DNA from: Peptoniphilus faecalis
GTDB lineage: Bacteria > Bacillota > Clostridia > Tissierellales > Peptoniphilaceae
Direction of reading: 5' to 3'
DNA length: 64,000 nucleotides
Assembly: GCF_012976305.1 (NCBI RefSeq)
Contig: NZ_JABDSR010000006.1
Location: 62,001-126,000, forward strand
Shown: positions 1 through 8,256 of the stretch, in pieces
How positions within the stretch are numbered: position 1 is the first letter of the stretch
How the letters are laid out: each line of letters starts with the position of its first letter
Program-made: the position numbers and the translations under genes
Notes under the pieces: model-generated
The model's database searches: none
Seen by the model: the letters and a program-made list of their open reading frames with translations, nothing else
What the model was told of the DNA's origin: nothing

Positions 1-105
1 GTGAAGATCATATAAATCTACAAGTTTCTTGCTTATTGTCTGATTGTCTTTTATGGGTATGACCTCTTCTGGTGTCGATATTTTTCCTTTGCTAATATTT
101 TTCAT
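1..105 (-). CDS. Partial CDS, N-terminus of an unrecognised protein
   Basis: The window edge cuts this gene; only the first 35 codons are visible, from an ATG at 105 that is preceded by an AGGAGAT ribosome site. Its start lies one base after the stop codon of the ABC ATPase gene, so it is the next gene of the metal-complex uptake operon. The visible residues (beginning MKNISKGKISTPEEV) are hydrophilic with no signal peptide. I do not recognise the family. Its place in the operon suggests a cytoplasmic partner of the imported compound, but that is inference only. Confidence 0.65.
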   Translation of the reverse strand, partial: MKNISKGKISTPEEVIPIKDNQTISKKLVDLYDLH

Positions 106-106
106 C

Positions 107-910
107 TTAATCTCCTGCTATGCTAATGGGTATTATAGTATCATATTCTTTCTTATCTTTTTTTATTTTTTCAAGTATGACCTCTACGCCAAATGCTTCT
201 TTCATATTTTCCTTACAGATAATATCAGATGTTTTGCCTATTTTATGTCTAGCATTTTGCATTAACATCAAACATTTATCCGCTATTTCAAGAGCGTGGG
301 CTGGGTAATGAGTATTTATAATAACACTAATATTGTCTATCTTGGATAGTTTTTTGATTAATGAAATTATTTTAAGTTGATTTTTAAAATCAAGACCACT
401 TTCTGGCTCATCTAATATGATTAAACTTGGATCTGATATTAAAGCTCTAGCTATTAGAACCATCTGAAGTTCTCCTCCACTCATCACTGAACACGACTTA
501 TCTTTAAGATTTTCTATAGCTAAGCTTTTCATAATATTATTTGCTTTCTTATATTCTCTTAAGCCTGGTTTTGCAAATGGTCCAAGTTTACTAGAAAGTC
601 CTAACACTACCATATCTATTCCAGAATATTCAAAAGAAAATGACCTTTTTTGAGGAACATATGATATGTTAGACCATAAGTCTCTTCTACTAAAACTTGA
701 AATATCTCTTCCATCCATAAAACTCTTTCCTAGTTTCCATTTTTTAAAACCACATATACATCTTATAAGGCTAGTCTTACCAACTCCATTGGGTCCTAAA
801 ATAGATAAAACCTGACCTTGATTCAGACAAAAAGATAAATTCTTAAATAATACGTGATTTTCATCATAATAAAATCCTGTATCTTTTAATTCTAATTTAA
901 TTGAAACCAC
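107..910 (-). CDS. FecE-type ABC transporter ATP-binding protein
   Basis: Cytoplasmic ATPase of an iron-chelate/corrinoid-type ABC importer; it hydrolyses ATP to drive the neighbouring permease. The 267-residue protein has Walker A GPNGVGKT at 39-46, a Q-loop Gln near 87, signature MSGGE at 143-147, Walker B LIILDEP at 163-169 and the H-loop His near 201. Length and motif spacing are normal for the FecE/BtuD family. The start overlaps the permease end by 14 bases, indicating translational coupling. The substrate cannot be read from the sequence: siderophore, haem and cobalamin importers share this fold. Confidence 0.93.
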   Translation of the reverse strand: MVSIKLELKDTGFYYDENHVLFKNLSFCLNQGQVLSILGPNGVGKTSLIRCICGFKKWKLGKSFMDGRDISSFSRRDLWSNISYVPQKRSFSFEYSGIDMVVLGLSSKLGPFAKPGLREYKKANNIMKSLAIENLKDKSCSVMSGGELQMVLIARALISDPSLIILDEPESGLDFKNQLKIISLIKKLSKIDNISVIINTHYPAHALEIADKCLMLMQNARHKIGKTSDIICKENMKEAFGVEVILEKIKKDKKEYDTIIPISIAGD

Positions 911-1925
911 CCCCAGTTTTTCTAATTAGGCTTATAAAAATTGGAGCACCAATTATTGCTGTAAGAACTGATATTGGTAGTTCTATTACAGAAACTGTTC
1001 TTGATAAGGCTTCTATTAGTACCATAAGACTTGCTCCTAAAGATATGCTAAAAGGTAGGGTATGAGTGTTGTTGGCTCCTACCATCATCCTTGCCATATG
1101 AGGAATTATTAAACCAATCCATCCGACCTGGCCACACATTGATATAGATGAAGCTGTAATTAGTGTTGATGCAAATATGAAAATAAGTCTGGTTTTTTTG
1201 ACATTAACTCCAAGACTTTTCGCTTCATCTTCTGATAGACTCATAATATTTAGCCTAAATATCAAGAGCCTTATTATGATGACTCCCAAAATTATTAGTG
1301 GTGCAGAAAGCATCAGGTTTTTGTAGGATGATCTTGCAAAAGAACCCATAAGCCAGTAACTAATGGCTGGCAACTTATCTGTCGGGTCTGCTGTATATTT
1401 TAAAAGAGACGCTAAAGCATTAGATAATGAAGAAACTACAAGGCCTGCTAGTATAAGCATTATTGTTGATGATCCGGTTCTACCCTTACCGATATATAAG
1501 GTCAACACTACTCCAATTAATCCAAAAACTAAAGCGAGGGCCTGGATAGAAAGAGTTGAAATTGATAAAAGTATTCCGATTACAGCTCCAAGACTTGCAG
1601 CTGAACTTACGCCCAGTATATCAGGAGTTGCCAAGGGGTTTGAAAAAACCCCTTGAAAGGCAAGACCTGCTGTGGAAAGACCAGCTCCCACTATTAGACC
1701 AGTAATAATTCTTGGTAATCTTACATTTATTATTACTGATTCAAGCATAGGGTCATAGTCCCCACCGCTTAGATAAGCATTGAAAAAATCTACAATCTGT
1801 CTTATGCTTAGAGGCATTCTCCCAATAACAAGTGCCAAAATACTAATTAATATGGGTAGGCTTATGAGGATAACATATGAGCTTAATTTTATTTTTTTAT
1901 CTTTGATAAAGATTCCTTTAATCAT
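897..1925 (-). CDS. FecCD-family ABC transporter permease
   Basis: Polytopic membrane permease (342 residues) of the FecCD/BtuC family, expected to work as a homodimer because only one permease gene is present. About ten hydrophobic segments are visible, and the family stretch SNPLATPDILGVSS occurs about one third of the way in. The last segments contain the conserved GLIIPHMAR element that contacts the ATPase. Its ATG overlaps the stop of the upstream binding-protein gene in an ATGA arrangement, and its 3' end overlaps the ATPase gene, so the three transporter genes form one tightly coupled operon. Confidence 0.94.
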   Translation of the reverse strand: MIKGIFIKDKKIKLSSYVILISLPILISILALVIGRMPLSIRQIVDFFNAYLSGGDYDPMLESVIINVRLPRIITGLIVGAGLSTAGLAFQGVFSNPLATPDILGVSSAASLGAVIGILLSISTLSIQALALVFGLIGVVLTLYIGKGRTGSSTIMLILAGLVVSSLSNALASLLKYTADPTDKLPAISYWLMGSFARSSYKNLMLSAPLIILGVIIIRLLIFRLNIMSLSEDEAKSLGVNVKKTRLIFIFASTLITASSISMCGQVGWIGLIIPHMARMMVGANNTHTLPFSISLGASLMVLIEALSRTVSVIELPISVLTAIIGAPIFISLIRKTGGGFN

Positions 1926-3091
1926 ATATCAAACATATCCTCAATTTGTTCATTTGTTAATTCATAACCATACCATGTTTTGTAGTAATCTTTAATCATT
2001 GCTTTTAGATCATAGTCTTTAAATTCTTCTGGGTAGGTTGATTTTGCAAGCCAAGCTAGTACAAGTGGTCCGTCTGGATTTGGTGTAAACCAATTCCACA
2101 TACCAAGCTTAGTGTTATAAACTTTTTTATCCTTAACAGCTTTCATATTTGAAAAATTGATACCTTCTACTGAATTTTCAAATACATCTTTTGTTGTAAT
2201 ATCAAGAAGACCAGGTCCATCAAGATAAAGTATATCTGGATCCCATTGATAAAATTGTTCAATGGAAACTTTGGCAAAACCTTTTGTTTCATCAGCTAAA
2301 TTTTTAACACCAATTCTCTTTAGCCAGAAATCTCCAAATACCCCCTTACCAGCAACCATTGGTACACCTTGGACATACTTCCATAAAATTACACCAGTTG
2401 GTTTTTTACTCTCATCTATTTTTGAAATTCTTTCTTCAACATCTTTTACAATATCTTGACCTGCTTTTATGAAATCATCTGTCTTTCCGCTTTCGCCAAA
2501 TACATCTTCTAAGAGCTTTAACCATTGTGTGTACCTATCTATTGGGTCAGCTGGTCCATTTGTACCAACTGTAGCAAATCCTACACACGGAATCCCTGTC
2601 TTTTTAAGAGTTTCATAGTGTTCTTTATTTGAAGCATTGTAAAAAATAACATCTGGTTTAAGCTTCATTATTTCTTCAATATTAATGTCAGATTGACCTT
2701 GAACTGTATTTTGGCTATCAAGAAGCTCTGGAGCTATGTCCTTTAAAACTGTATTTGAAATTACTTGCTTAAGTGAACCAGCATATCCTACTATATATGG
2801 AGCCTTTCCATAATGATAAGCCATATAAGTAGATAAAATAGGAATCTGATCTATTACTATTCTTTCAACTTTCTCTGGAACTTCTACCGTGTTACCTGCG
2901 TGGTCTGTGATTATCCTGATTTTTTTATTTTCATCCTTAGTTTCTTCTGTCTTTTCTTCTTTTTTCTCAGTTTGAGTCACTTCCTTGTTTTCTGATTTTT
3001 GTTCAGTTTTTGTATTGCCACAAGCAGTCATACCTGTTAAGGCAAGCACTGTCAGACATAAAATTAATGATATTTTTTTAATAACTTTCAT
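1922..3091 (-). CDS. ABC transporter substrate-binding lipoprotein (FecB/BtuF fold)
   Basis: Extracellular lipid-anchored receptor of the importer, 389 residues. A basic N-terminus and hydrophobic core lead to a somewhat unusual lipobox ending MTAC with the modified Cys at 24. A Lys/Glu/Thr-rich linker (about 25-55) follows, then the periplasmic-binding fold opening with a DHAGNTVEVPEKVERIV-like strand typical of the TroA/FecB superfamily. The ATG directly follows the stop codon of the methyltransferase gene, with a GAGGA ribosome site inside that gene. The ligand is probably a metal chelate (iron, haem or corrinoid); sequence alone does not decide. Confidence 0.92.
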   Translation of the reverse strand: MKVIKKISLILCLTVLALTGMTACGNTKTEQKSENKEVTQTEKKEEKTEETKDENKKIRIITDHAGNTVEVPEKVERIVIDQIPILSTYMAYHYGKAPYIVGYAGSLKQVISNTVLKDIAPELLDSQNTVQGQSDINIEEIMKLKPDVIFYNASNKEHYETLKKTGIPCVGFATVGTNGPADPIDRYTQWLKLLEDVFGESGKTDDFIKAGQDIVKDVEERISKIDESKKPTGVILWKYVQGVPMVAGKGVFGDFWLKRIGVKNLADETKGFAKVSIEQFYQWDPDILYLDGPGLLDITTKDVFENSVEGINFSNMKAVKDKKVYNTKLGMWNWFTPNPDGPLVLAWLAKSTYPEEFKDYDLKAMIKDYYKTWYGYELTNEQIEDMFDI

Positions 3092-3850
3092 CTAATCCTC
3101 CTTTTTACTTGCTAAAACTATATAAGAAATTTTTGTATTTTTAGACCTCTCTAACATTTTTACAAATCTATCCCTATTTTCTTCTGAATAAGCTTTTTTA
3201 TAAAAATTTGCAGCCCCAACTGGTCCCTCATCTTTTATAATTGTATCCCTGTCTAAGAGAATCATCCTGCCAGTCCTCTGTGAAAAAGGTCTAAAAGAAT
3301 TTTCTATAAACAGTTTGTTCCAATTTTCTACTGTTAAAGGATACACATTCATATTTGTAAATTTTGAAAGTTGTCTTCTTATATCTTCACTTTCATTTTC
3401 CACTGCCACATCATGAGTTAATAGATAACCGTCTTTTTTCAAAACCCTGTGATAATTTTTAAGAGCCTTTGCTTTTTCTTCATTTGGAAGCATAGTAATC
3501 ATTGCCTCATTAATTATTAAATCAAATGTTTCATCCTCAAAATCTAACTTTAAGGCATCCATATTTATAACTTCGATTTCTTTATCTAAGCCTAAAAGCT
3601 TTATATTCTCCAAAGCTTGGTCTATGGCAACTTGATCATTATCTATGCCTATTATTTTGCATTTATATTTAGTATAAACTCTTATTAGGTTATCTCCTCT
3701 ATTGCAAGCAACTTCCAAAACTTGCATATCTTTATCAATCTGTACCTGATCAAGTAACCAATCGGTCATAAGACCGCCGCCTGGTCTGAGTCTTGTTCTT
3801 CCAAGCATCTTTAAAAAATCATGTCCAAAAATAATTTTACTATTTCTCAT
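3092..3850 (-). CDS. Class I SAM-dependent methyltransferase
   Basis: A 252-residue Rossmann-fold methyltransferase with SAM-binding motif I VLEVACNRGDN and an acidic residue in the next strand (GIDNDQ). I chose the ATG at 3850, not the upstream ATG at 3880. The promoter TATAAT (3891-3896) would start transcription near 3884, and a strong AAGGAGGAAGG site (3854-3865) precedes 3850. It is the first gene of the transporter operon and abuts the binding-protein gene with no gap. Methyltransferases in such operons may modify the imported chelate or a metallophore, but the substrate here is unknown. It could equally be a small-molecule or arsenite-type methyltransferase. Confidence 0.85.
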   Translation of the reverse strand: MRNSKIIFGHDFLKMLGRTRLRPGGGLMTDWLLDQVQIDKDMQVLEVACNRGDNLIRVYTKYKCKIIGIDNDQVAIDQALENIKLLGLDKEIEVINMDALKLDFEDETFDLIINEAMITMLPNEEKAKALKNYHRVLKKDGYLLTHDVAVENESEDIRRQLSKFTNMNVYPLTVENWNKLFIENSFRPFSQRTGRMILLDRDTIIKDEGPVGAANFYKKAYSEENRDRFVKMLERSKNTKISYIVLASKKED

Positions 3851-3863
3851 TTTCCCTTCCTCC

Positions 3864-3892
3864 TTGATAATAGTTATCATTACGTTTATAAT
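3864..3892 (+). promoter_or_regulatory. Sigma-A promoter of the Crp/Fnr gene
   Basis: TTGATA (3864-3869), a 17-base spacer and TATAAT (3887-3892) lie upstream of the regulator gene. Transcription would start near 3899, just before the palindrome at 3911-3932, so a bound regulator could block its own transcription. Confidence 0.65.
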
Positions 3893-3896
3893 TATA
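3891..3896 (-). promoter_or_regulatory. -10 box of the methyltransferase/FecBCD operon
   Basis: TATAAT on the minus strand, with no good -35 hexamer at the usual distance. The 22-base palindrome at 3911-3932 is centred about 37 bases upstream of the expected start, close to a class II activator position. A weak -35 with an adjacent dyad fits an activator-dependent promoter. This is an inference from geometry. Confidence 0.6.
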
Positions 3897-3910
3897 GCAT
3901 AGATAATTTT

Positions 3911-3932
3911 TGTTGCAGTTGCAGAAGCAACA
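3911..3932. promoter_or_regulatory. Candidate Crp/Fnr operator in the divergent intergenic region
   Basis: A perfect inverted repeat, TGTTGC-N10-GCAACA, lies between the divergent methyltransferase operon and the Crp/Fnr gene. It overlaps the transcribed leader of the regulator and sits upstream of the operon's -10 box. Crp/Fnr proteins bind palindromes of about 14-22 bases. The half-site is not the classical TGTGA or TTGAT, so assignment to this regulator is inference. Confidence 0.5.
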
Positions 3933-3944
3933 AAGGGGGGTTTT

Positions 3945-4538
3945 ATGGAAAAAAATATTTTAAAAAGTAAATTATTTTATGGTTTAGACGAAAGTACTAT
4001 ACACCAAATACTCTCTTGTATTGATCATAAAATCTTAATTTTTAGTAAAGGCGAATATCTATATGATTTTTCTAAGGGCTTTAAGGCTGGTATAGTTTTG
4101 AAGGGAAGAATTGATCTATCTACAATAGATGATGATAAGGAAATTATAGATAGAATTTATGAGGCTTCAGATTCTTTTTCTTTAAATTTTTCCTCCCTAG
4201 CTGATAGATTTATGGTTGCAAAAAAAAATTCTAAAGTTTTGGCCCTTGATGTTAGCAAAATCTTTGAAAAAAATAAAAAGTCCTGTTCAAGCAGACCGAT
4301 TTTTATGGAAAATATTATAAAATTGTATAATGAGCAAACTTCATACTTAACCTACAAATTAGATATATATTCTAAACCTAAAATTAGGGAGAAAATTAAT
4401 AAATATATAGATAAATATGGTAAAGACTCCTTATTTTCTAATAAATTATCCAGAGAGGATTTGGCAAAATTTTTAGCTTGTAATAGGTCTGCCCTTTCAA
4501 GAGAGTTATCTCTTATGAAAAAAGAGGGATTAATATAA
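3945..4538 (+). CDS. Crp/Fnr-family transcriptional regulator
   Basis: A 197-residue regulator. Residues about 1-115 form a cupin-like effector domain (including ILIFSKGEYLYDFSKGFKAG), and the C-terminus holds a winged helix whose recognition helix reads CNRSALSRELSLM. The few Cys residues are scattered, so an FNR-type iron-sulfur cluster is unlikely and the canonical cAMP pocket is not evident. It ends with the helix-turn-helix and a very short tail. The start has an AAAGGGGGG ribosome site. It diverges from the methyltransferase/FecBCD operon and probably controls it and itself through the palindrome at 3911-3932. Confidence 0.88.
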   Translation: MEKNILKSKLFYGLDESTIHQILSCIDHKILIFSKGEYLYDFSKGFKAGIVLKGRIDLSTIDDDKEIIDRIYEASDSFSLNFSSLADRFMVAKKNSKVLALDVSKIFEKNKKSCSSRPIFMENIIKLYNEQTSYLTYKLDIYSKPKIREKINKYIDKYGKDSLFSNKLSREDLAKFLACNRSALSRELSLMKKEGLI

Positions 4539-4550
4539 AAGTATTACTCC

Positions 4551-4595
4551 TAGGACTGACTAAATATAAACAAAAATTACAAAAAATCAGTCCTA
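4551..4595. repeat. Inverted repeat after the Crp/Fnr gene
   Basis: TAGGACTGA (4551-4559) and its complement TCAGTCCTA (4587-4595) enclose a 27-base AT-rich loop. No T-run follows on either strand, so it is a poor intrinsic terminator. It could be a scar of the phage-derived sequence next to it. Confidence 0.5.
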
Positions 4596-4688
4596 AGATA
4601 ATACGTATCTCATTTTAAACTCAAATGATATTTTTAGCTGTATAATAAACAAATCTCCATATTGAATTAGGTTCTTTTCCCTAGACTT

Positions 4689-4895
4689 TTACCCTTGAAA
4701 ATTTCTATCTTTTGGTATCCTATCTACTTCAAATGATAAACCTGTTTTATATAAATAAACGGGAAGTCCTACTAAGGTTTCAGCCAAAACTCTCACACAT
4801 GAATGAGCTGCTATTATCTGCATGGCAGTAAATTCATTGACATTTCTACCATTTGTTGTTCTTCCAAATAAAAAAGACGATAGAGTTTTTAATTT
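4689..4895 (-). pseudogene. Phage portal protein fragment (HK97 type), degenerate
   Basis: A 69-codon open stretch with no start codon, bounded by stops at both ends. Its translation contains SSFLFGRTTNGRNVNE followed by FTAMQIIAAHSCVRVLAETL and VGLPVYLYK. This is the well-conserved N-terminal region of HK97-family portal proteins, roughly residues 20-65 of a protein of about 400. After LYK the similarity stops and the frame soon terminates. No capsid, terminase or integrase genes are nearby, so this is a relic of an excised or eroded prophage. Confidence 0.72.
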
Positions 4896-4984
4896 CTATC
4901 GCCAGTGATTATCTAATATTTATTTTTCTTTAAATTGATTTTATTGTATAGCTTAATAATTCTATTATTGCAACAATAAAAATT

Positions 4985-5013
4985 AAACTGGGATTCATAA
5001 CAAACCCCAGTTT
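4985..5013 (-). terminator. Intrinsic terminator after lysS
   Basis: Stem AAACTGGG/CCCAGTTT with a 13-base loop, followed on the minus strand by AATTTTTATT. It lies 18 bases beyond the lysS stop. Confidence 0.8.
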
Positions 5014-5030
5014 CATAATTAGCGTGTTCT

Positions 5031-6953
5031 TTAATATAATTTTGATCCTGCTGGAATATTATCATCCAACATTATTAAGTTAAGTTTTTCTTCTCCATCG
5101 TACTCACAAATTGCAGATATAATCATACCTTCTGAGTCGATTCCCATCATCTTACGAGGAGGAAGATTACAAATTGCAAGTAGTGTCTTTCCTATTAAGC
5201 TCTCTGCACTGTAATATTCCTTAATACCAGATAAAATAACTCTTTCTTTTTCAGAACCATCATCTAATGTAAATTTCAATAGTTTTTTTGACTTAGGAAC
5301 TTCTTCGCAATTTTTGACTTTTACAACTCTAAAATCAGATTTTGAGAAAGTTTCAAAGTCTACCATATCTTCAAATAATGGCTCTACTTTTACTTTTGAA
5401 AAGTCGATTTCTTCTGTCGTAAGTTTGTCGTAAGTTTCGTAAGTTTCTTTTGACGAATCCCTATTTTCTGCCTTTTCTAAGCCTATTGGCTTCATTGTTG
5501 GGAATAAAAGAACATCTCTTATGCTAGGTTGGTCTGTCAAAAGTACTACCATTCTGTCAACGCCAATCCCAAGTCCTCCTGTTGGTGGAAGACCTACTTC
5601 AATTGCATTGATAAAATCTGAATCCATTGGATGTGCTTCATCGTCTCCTGCTTCTTTTTCTGCAACTTGTGCTTCAAATCTTTCTCTTTGGTCAATTGGA
5701 TCGTTAAGTTCAGAAAAGGCATTGGCAAATTCCCAAGTGTTGATAAAAGCTTCAAACCTTTGTGTAAGTCTTGGATCCTTTGGATTTCTCTTTGCAAGTG
5801 GAGAAACTTCTACTGGGTGACCAATTACAAATGTTGGCTCTACAAGATGTTCTTCACAGAATTCTTCAAACATTTCAGAAAGAAGCTTGCCCCAAGTATC
5901 ATTTTCAGAAACTTCAAGTCCCTTTTCTCTAGCGATTTCTCTTGCCTTTTCATCTGTATCAATTTTGTTAAAGTCTACATCTGCATATTTTTTAACTGCA
6001 TCGATCATCGTTATTCTCTTCCAAGGTGCCTTTAGTGAAATTTCTGTACCTTGATAATTTATTGTATCTGTGCCAAGAACTTCTGTTGCAACATATTCAA
6101 ATAAATTTTCAGTTATCCTCATCATTTCTTCGTAATCAACATAGGCTTGATAGAGTTCAATATTTGTAAATTCAGGATTGTGTTTTGGATCCATTCCTTC
6201 ATTTCTAAACATCTTGCCCATTTCATAAACTTTTTCAAATCCACCTACTATTAATCTCTTTAAGAATAATTCATTGGCAATCCTAAGTTGCATATCGATG
6301 TCAAGGGTATTGTGATGAGTGTAGAAAGGTCTAGCATTTGCTCCACCTGCCACAGTTCCAAGTATTGGAGTTTCAACTTCTAAAAATCCCCTATTATCTA
6401 AAAATTCTCTAATTTTTTTTATGATTTTATTTCTCTTAATAAATACATCTTTTACTTCTGGATTTACAATTAGATCCACATATCTTTGTCTATATCTTAG
6501 GTCAGGATCCTTTAGTCCGTGGAATTTTTCTGGAAGAATTTGAAGTGATTTTGAAAGCAAAGTTAAGTCAGTTGCACGAACAGTAATTTCACCAGCTTCT
6601 GTCTTAAATACAACTCCCTTTACTCCAACTATATCTCCAATATCTAATCCCTTAACTTCCTCATATTTATCCTCAAGGACATCCTTTCTTGCAAATACTT
6701 GGATAGTTCCCACTGAATCTCTAATGTCTAAAAAACAAATTTTGCCATGGCGTCTTTTGCTCATTACACGACCAGCAATGGATACTTCTCTCTCTTCATC
6801 TTCATTAAATCCTTCTTTGATATCCTTTGAATGAGCAGTTACATCATAAGTTTCCTTTACAAAGGGATCTTTACCTTCACTTTTTAATTCCTCAAGCTTT
6901 TGCCTTTTTAACAAAAGCATCTCATTTAGATTTGCATCTTCTGTCTTTTTCAC
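5031..6953 (-). CDS. lysS: Lysyl-tRNA synthetase with a C-terminal tRNA-binding domain
   Basis: Class II synthetase that charges tRNA-Lys. At 640 residues it is longer than the usual 490-510. Residues about 55-145 form the anticodon-binding OB fold and about 150-500 the catalytic core (motif 2 [15 protein letters not shown]; motif 3 [14 protein letters not shown]). An extra domain follows a linker at about 536-640 ([19 protein letters not shown] ... [14 protein letters not shown]) and resembles the EMAP/Arc1p-type tRNA-binding module found at the end of MetRS. The start is GTG, supported by GGAGG seven bases upstream; that ribosome site overlaps the greA stop. It is cotranscribed with greA. 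Confidence 0.95.
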   Translation of the reverse strand: MKKTEDANLNEMLLLKRQKLEELKSEGKDPFVKETYDVTAHSKDIKEGFNEDEEREVSIAGRVMSKRRHGKICFLDIRDSVGTIQVFARKDVLEDKYEEVKGLDIGDIVGVKGVVFKTEAGEITVRATDLTLLSKSLQILPEKFHGLKDPDLRYRQRYVDLIVNPEVKDVFIKRNKIIKKIREFLDNRGFLEVETPILGTVAGGANARPFYTHHNTLDIDMQLRIANELFLKRLIVGGFEKVYEMGKMFRNEGMDPKHNPEFTNIELYQAYVDYEEMMRITENLFEYVATEVLGTDTINYQGTEISLKAPWKRITMIDAVKKYADVDFNKIDTDEKAREIAREKGLEVSENDTWGKLLSEMFEEFCEEHLVEPTFVIGHPVEVSPLAKRNPKDPRLTQRFEAFINTWEFANAFSELNDPIDQRERFEAQVAEKEAGDDEAHPMDSDFINAIEVGLPPTGGLGIGVDRMVVLLTDQPSIRDVLLFPTMKPIGLEKAENRDSSKETYETYDKLTTEEIDFSKVKVEPLFEDMVDFETFSKSDFRVVKVKNCEEVPKSKKLLKFTLDDGSEKERVILSGIKEYYSAESLIGKTLLAICNLPPRKMMGIDSEGMIISAICEYDGEEKLNLIMLDDNIPAGSKLY

Positions 6954-6963
6954 AAATTGCCTC

Positions 6964-7437
6964 CTAAATAGTTATTCCACAAATTTCGTACCTAATAATT
7001 CCATCTGGAACTTCAACTTCAACTACATCGCCAACACGATTGCCAATTAATTTTGACCCAACTGGTGACTCGTTTGAAATTTTTCCTTCAAGAGGATCTG
7101 CTTCCGCTGAACCAACAATCGTGTATTCGTCTTCTTCCATTGTATCAACTTCTCTAACTCTTACGCTAGAACCAATGTTGACAACTTCTGTATTTAAGTC
7201 TTTTTCATCTATAATTTTTGCATTGCGAACCATCATTTCAAGTTTTGCAATTCTCTCTTCAACTTGTGCTTGTTCGTTTTTAGCTTCGTCATATTCAGAA
7301 TTTTCTGAAAGATCGCCATAGCCTAGAGCTACTTTAATTCTTTCAGAAACTTCTTTTCTTCTAACTGTTTTTAAATACTCAATTTCATTTTCGATTTTTT
7401 CTAAACCTTCTGGTGTGAAAAATATATCCTTTGCCAA
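6964..7437 (-). CDS. greA: Transcript cleavage factor GreA
   Basis: RNA polymerase secondary-channel factor that rescues backtracked complexes. The 157-residue protein has the N-terminal coiled coil with the acidic loop tip [13 protein letters not shown] (about 45-58) and the C-terminal FKBP-like domain ([19 protein letters not shown]). The start codon is TTG at 7437, supported by a GAGGAG site eight bases upstream. The gene heads the greA-lysS operon under a consensus sigma-A promoter and has a terminator-like hairpin in its leader. Confidence 0.95.
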   Translation of the reverse strand: MAKDIFFTPEGLEKIENEIEYLKTVRRKEVSERIKVALGYGDLSENSEYDEAKNEQAQVEERIAKLEMMVRNAKIIDEKDLNTEVVNIGSSVRVREVDTMEEDEYTIVGSAEADPLEGKISNESPVGSKLIGNRVGDVVEVEVPDGIIRYEICGITI

Positions 7438-7455
7438 AATTCTCTCTCCTCAATA

Positions 7456-7483
7456 TATAAAAAATAAGGCGTCAGCCGCCCTT
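7456..7483 (-). terminator. Terminator-like hairpin in the greA leader
   Basis: On the minus strand a GC-rich stem (AAGGGCG, loop GCTGA, CGCCTT, with one bulged G) is followed by ATTTTTTATA. It lies downstream of the greA promoter (7508-7536) and upstream of the TTG start. Transcripts from that promoter would meet it before the gene, so it could act as an attenuator. No competing antiterminator is obvious. Confidence 0.6.
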
Positions 7484-7507
7484 AACAAAAACCTTTTAAT
7501 CTAAGCT

Positions 7508-7536
7508 ATTATAGTCGAAACTTCTTTAAATGTCAA
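7508..7536 (-). promoter_or_regulatory. Sigma-A promoter of greA-lysS
   Basis: Perfect TTGACA (7531-7536), a 17-base spacer and perfect TATAAT (7508-7513) on the minus strand. This is one of the strongest promoters in the window. Confidence 0.85.
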
Positions 7537-7581
7537 GAATTTAAAGTTTTCGAGAATTTGTTTAGTCTTTTTCTTCAAAAT

Positions 7582-7616
7582 AAAAAATCTCTGCAATATT
7601 AAATTATATTGCAGAG
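7582..7616 (-). terminator. Intrinsic terminator after the 107-residue membrane protein gene
   Basis: Perfect 11-base stem CTCTGCAATAT/ATATTGCAGAG with a 6-base loop and an ATTTTTTATT tail on the minus strand, immediately after the stop at 7623. Confidence 0.85.
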
Positions 7617-7622
7617 TAAATT

Positions 7623-7946
7623 TCATTCTTTATTTTCAATTTTTTCTTTTTTTGCCTTACGCTTTTCTTGAGTGTAATATATTGCATTATCTATTACGCA
7701 AGCACAAATAAATAAGTCATATATTTCACGGTATGTTAAGTCTTCCAAAAAAGTATTATCACTTAATCCTGCCAAAAAATAATCAAATATCAAAATCATT
7801 AAAAGAATTATCAAAATTAGTAGAAAAATTAAAAATGGTATTCTCTTTATAACATTTTTCTTATGATTTAAAATAAATACAATAATCCATAAGAATTTAA
7901 AAATTTCTAATAACATATGATTAGTTCCAAAACCTATAGTCAGCAT
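7623..7946 (-). CDS. Small membrane protein of unknown function
   Basis: At most 107 residues, with two hydrophobic segments (about 12-26 and 38-56) and a strongly charged Lys/Glu C-terminus (KRKAKKEKIENKE). The longest reading starts at 7946, inside the preceding small gene and without a ribosome site. An ATG at 7916, five bases after that gene's stop codon, is the more likely coupled start. I do not recognise the family. Its own terminator follows, so with the 54-residue gene it forms a small two-gene unit. Confidence 0.6.
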   Translation of the reverse strand: MLTIGFGTNHMLLEIFKFLWIIVFILNHKKNVIKRIPFLIFLLILIILLMILIFDYFLAGLSDNTFLEDLTYREIYDLFICACVIDNAIYYTQEKRKAKKEKIENKE

Positions 7947-8085
7947 CTATTAAATACCATTTACCAAAGCCTTCATATTCACCATATTGGTATCTTTCTG
8001 TGAGATATAGATCAACTCCTGTATGATATCTAGCTAGTTCTGAAAAAATAAATCCCAATAAAAAATATAAAAATCTTTTTTCCAT
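7921..8085 (-). CDS. Small protein, 54 residues, unknown function
   Basis: ATG at 8085 with AGGAG ten bases upstream. The product has one N-terminal hydrophobic helix (about 4-15) and a Tyr-rich tail (LTERYQYGEYEGFGKWYLID). It overlaps the start region of the 107-residue membrane protein in another frame, which suggests translational coupling. No family is recognised. The tail is vaguely like the decayed frame at 19653-19822, which also precedes a small membrane protein. Confidence 0.5.
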   Translation of the reverse strand: MEKRFLYFLLGFIFSELARYHTGVDLYLTERYQYGEYEGFGKWYLIDADYRFWN

Positions 8086-8256
8086 AAATATTTGCTCCTA
8101 ATTCTTTTCATTTAAACTATGTAACAAATTAAATAAAAATTCAGTTATCCATCGAAATCACCGCCAATATCACTTTACTATTTATTTTTCTCTTTAATCT
8201 ATTTACCCTTTTTATTAAAAAATAACAAAGTATAAAACTATTAAGCAATAGATATA

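Larger units (their letters stand above)
4539..5030. other. Intergenic stretch of about 490 bases
   Basis: No intact gene is visible. It holds an inverted repeat (4551-4595), a degraded phage portal fragment on the minus strand (4689-4895) and the lysS terminator (4985-5013). The remainder is AT-rich sequence in which I see nothing further. Confidence 0.7.
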
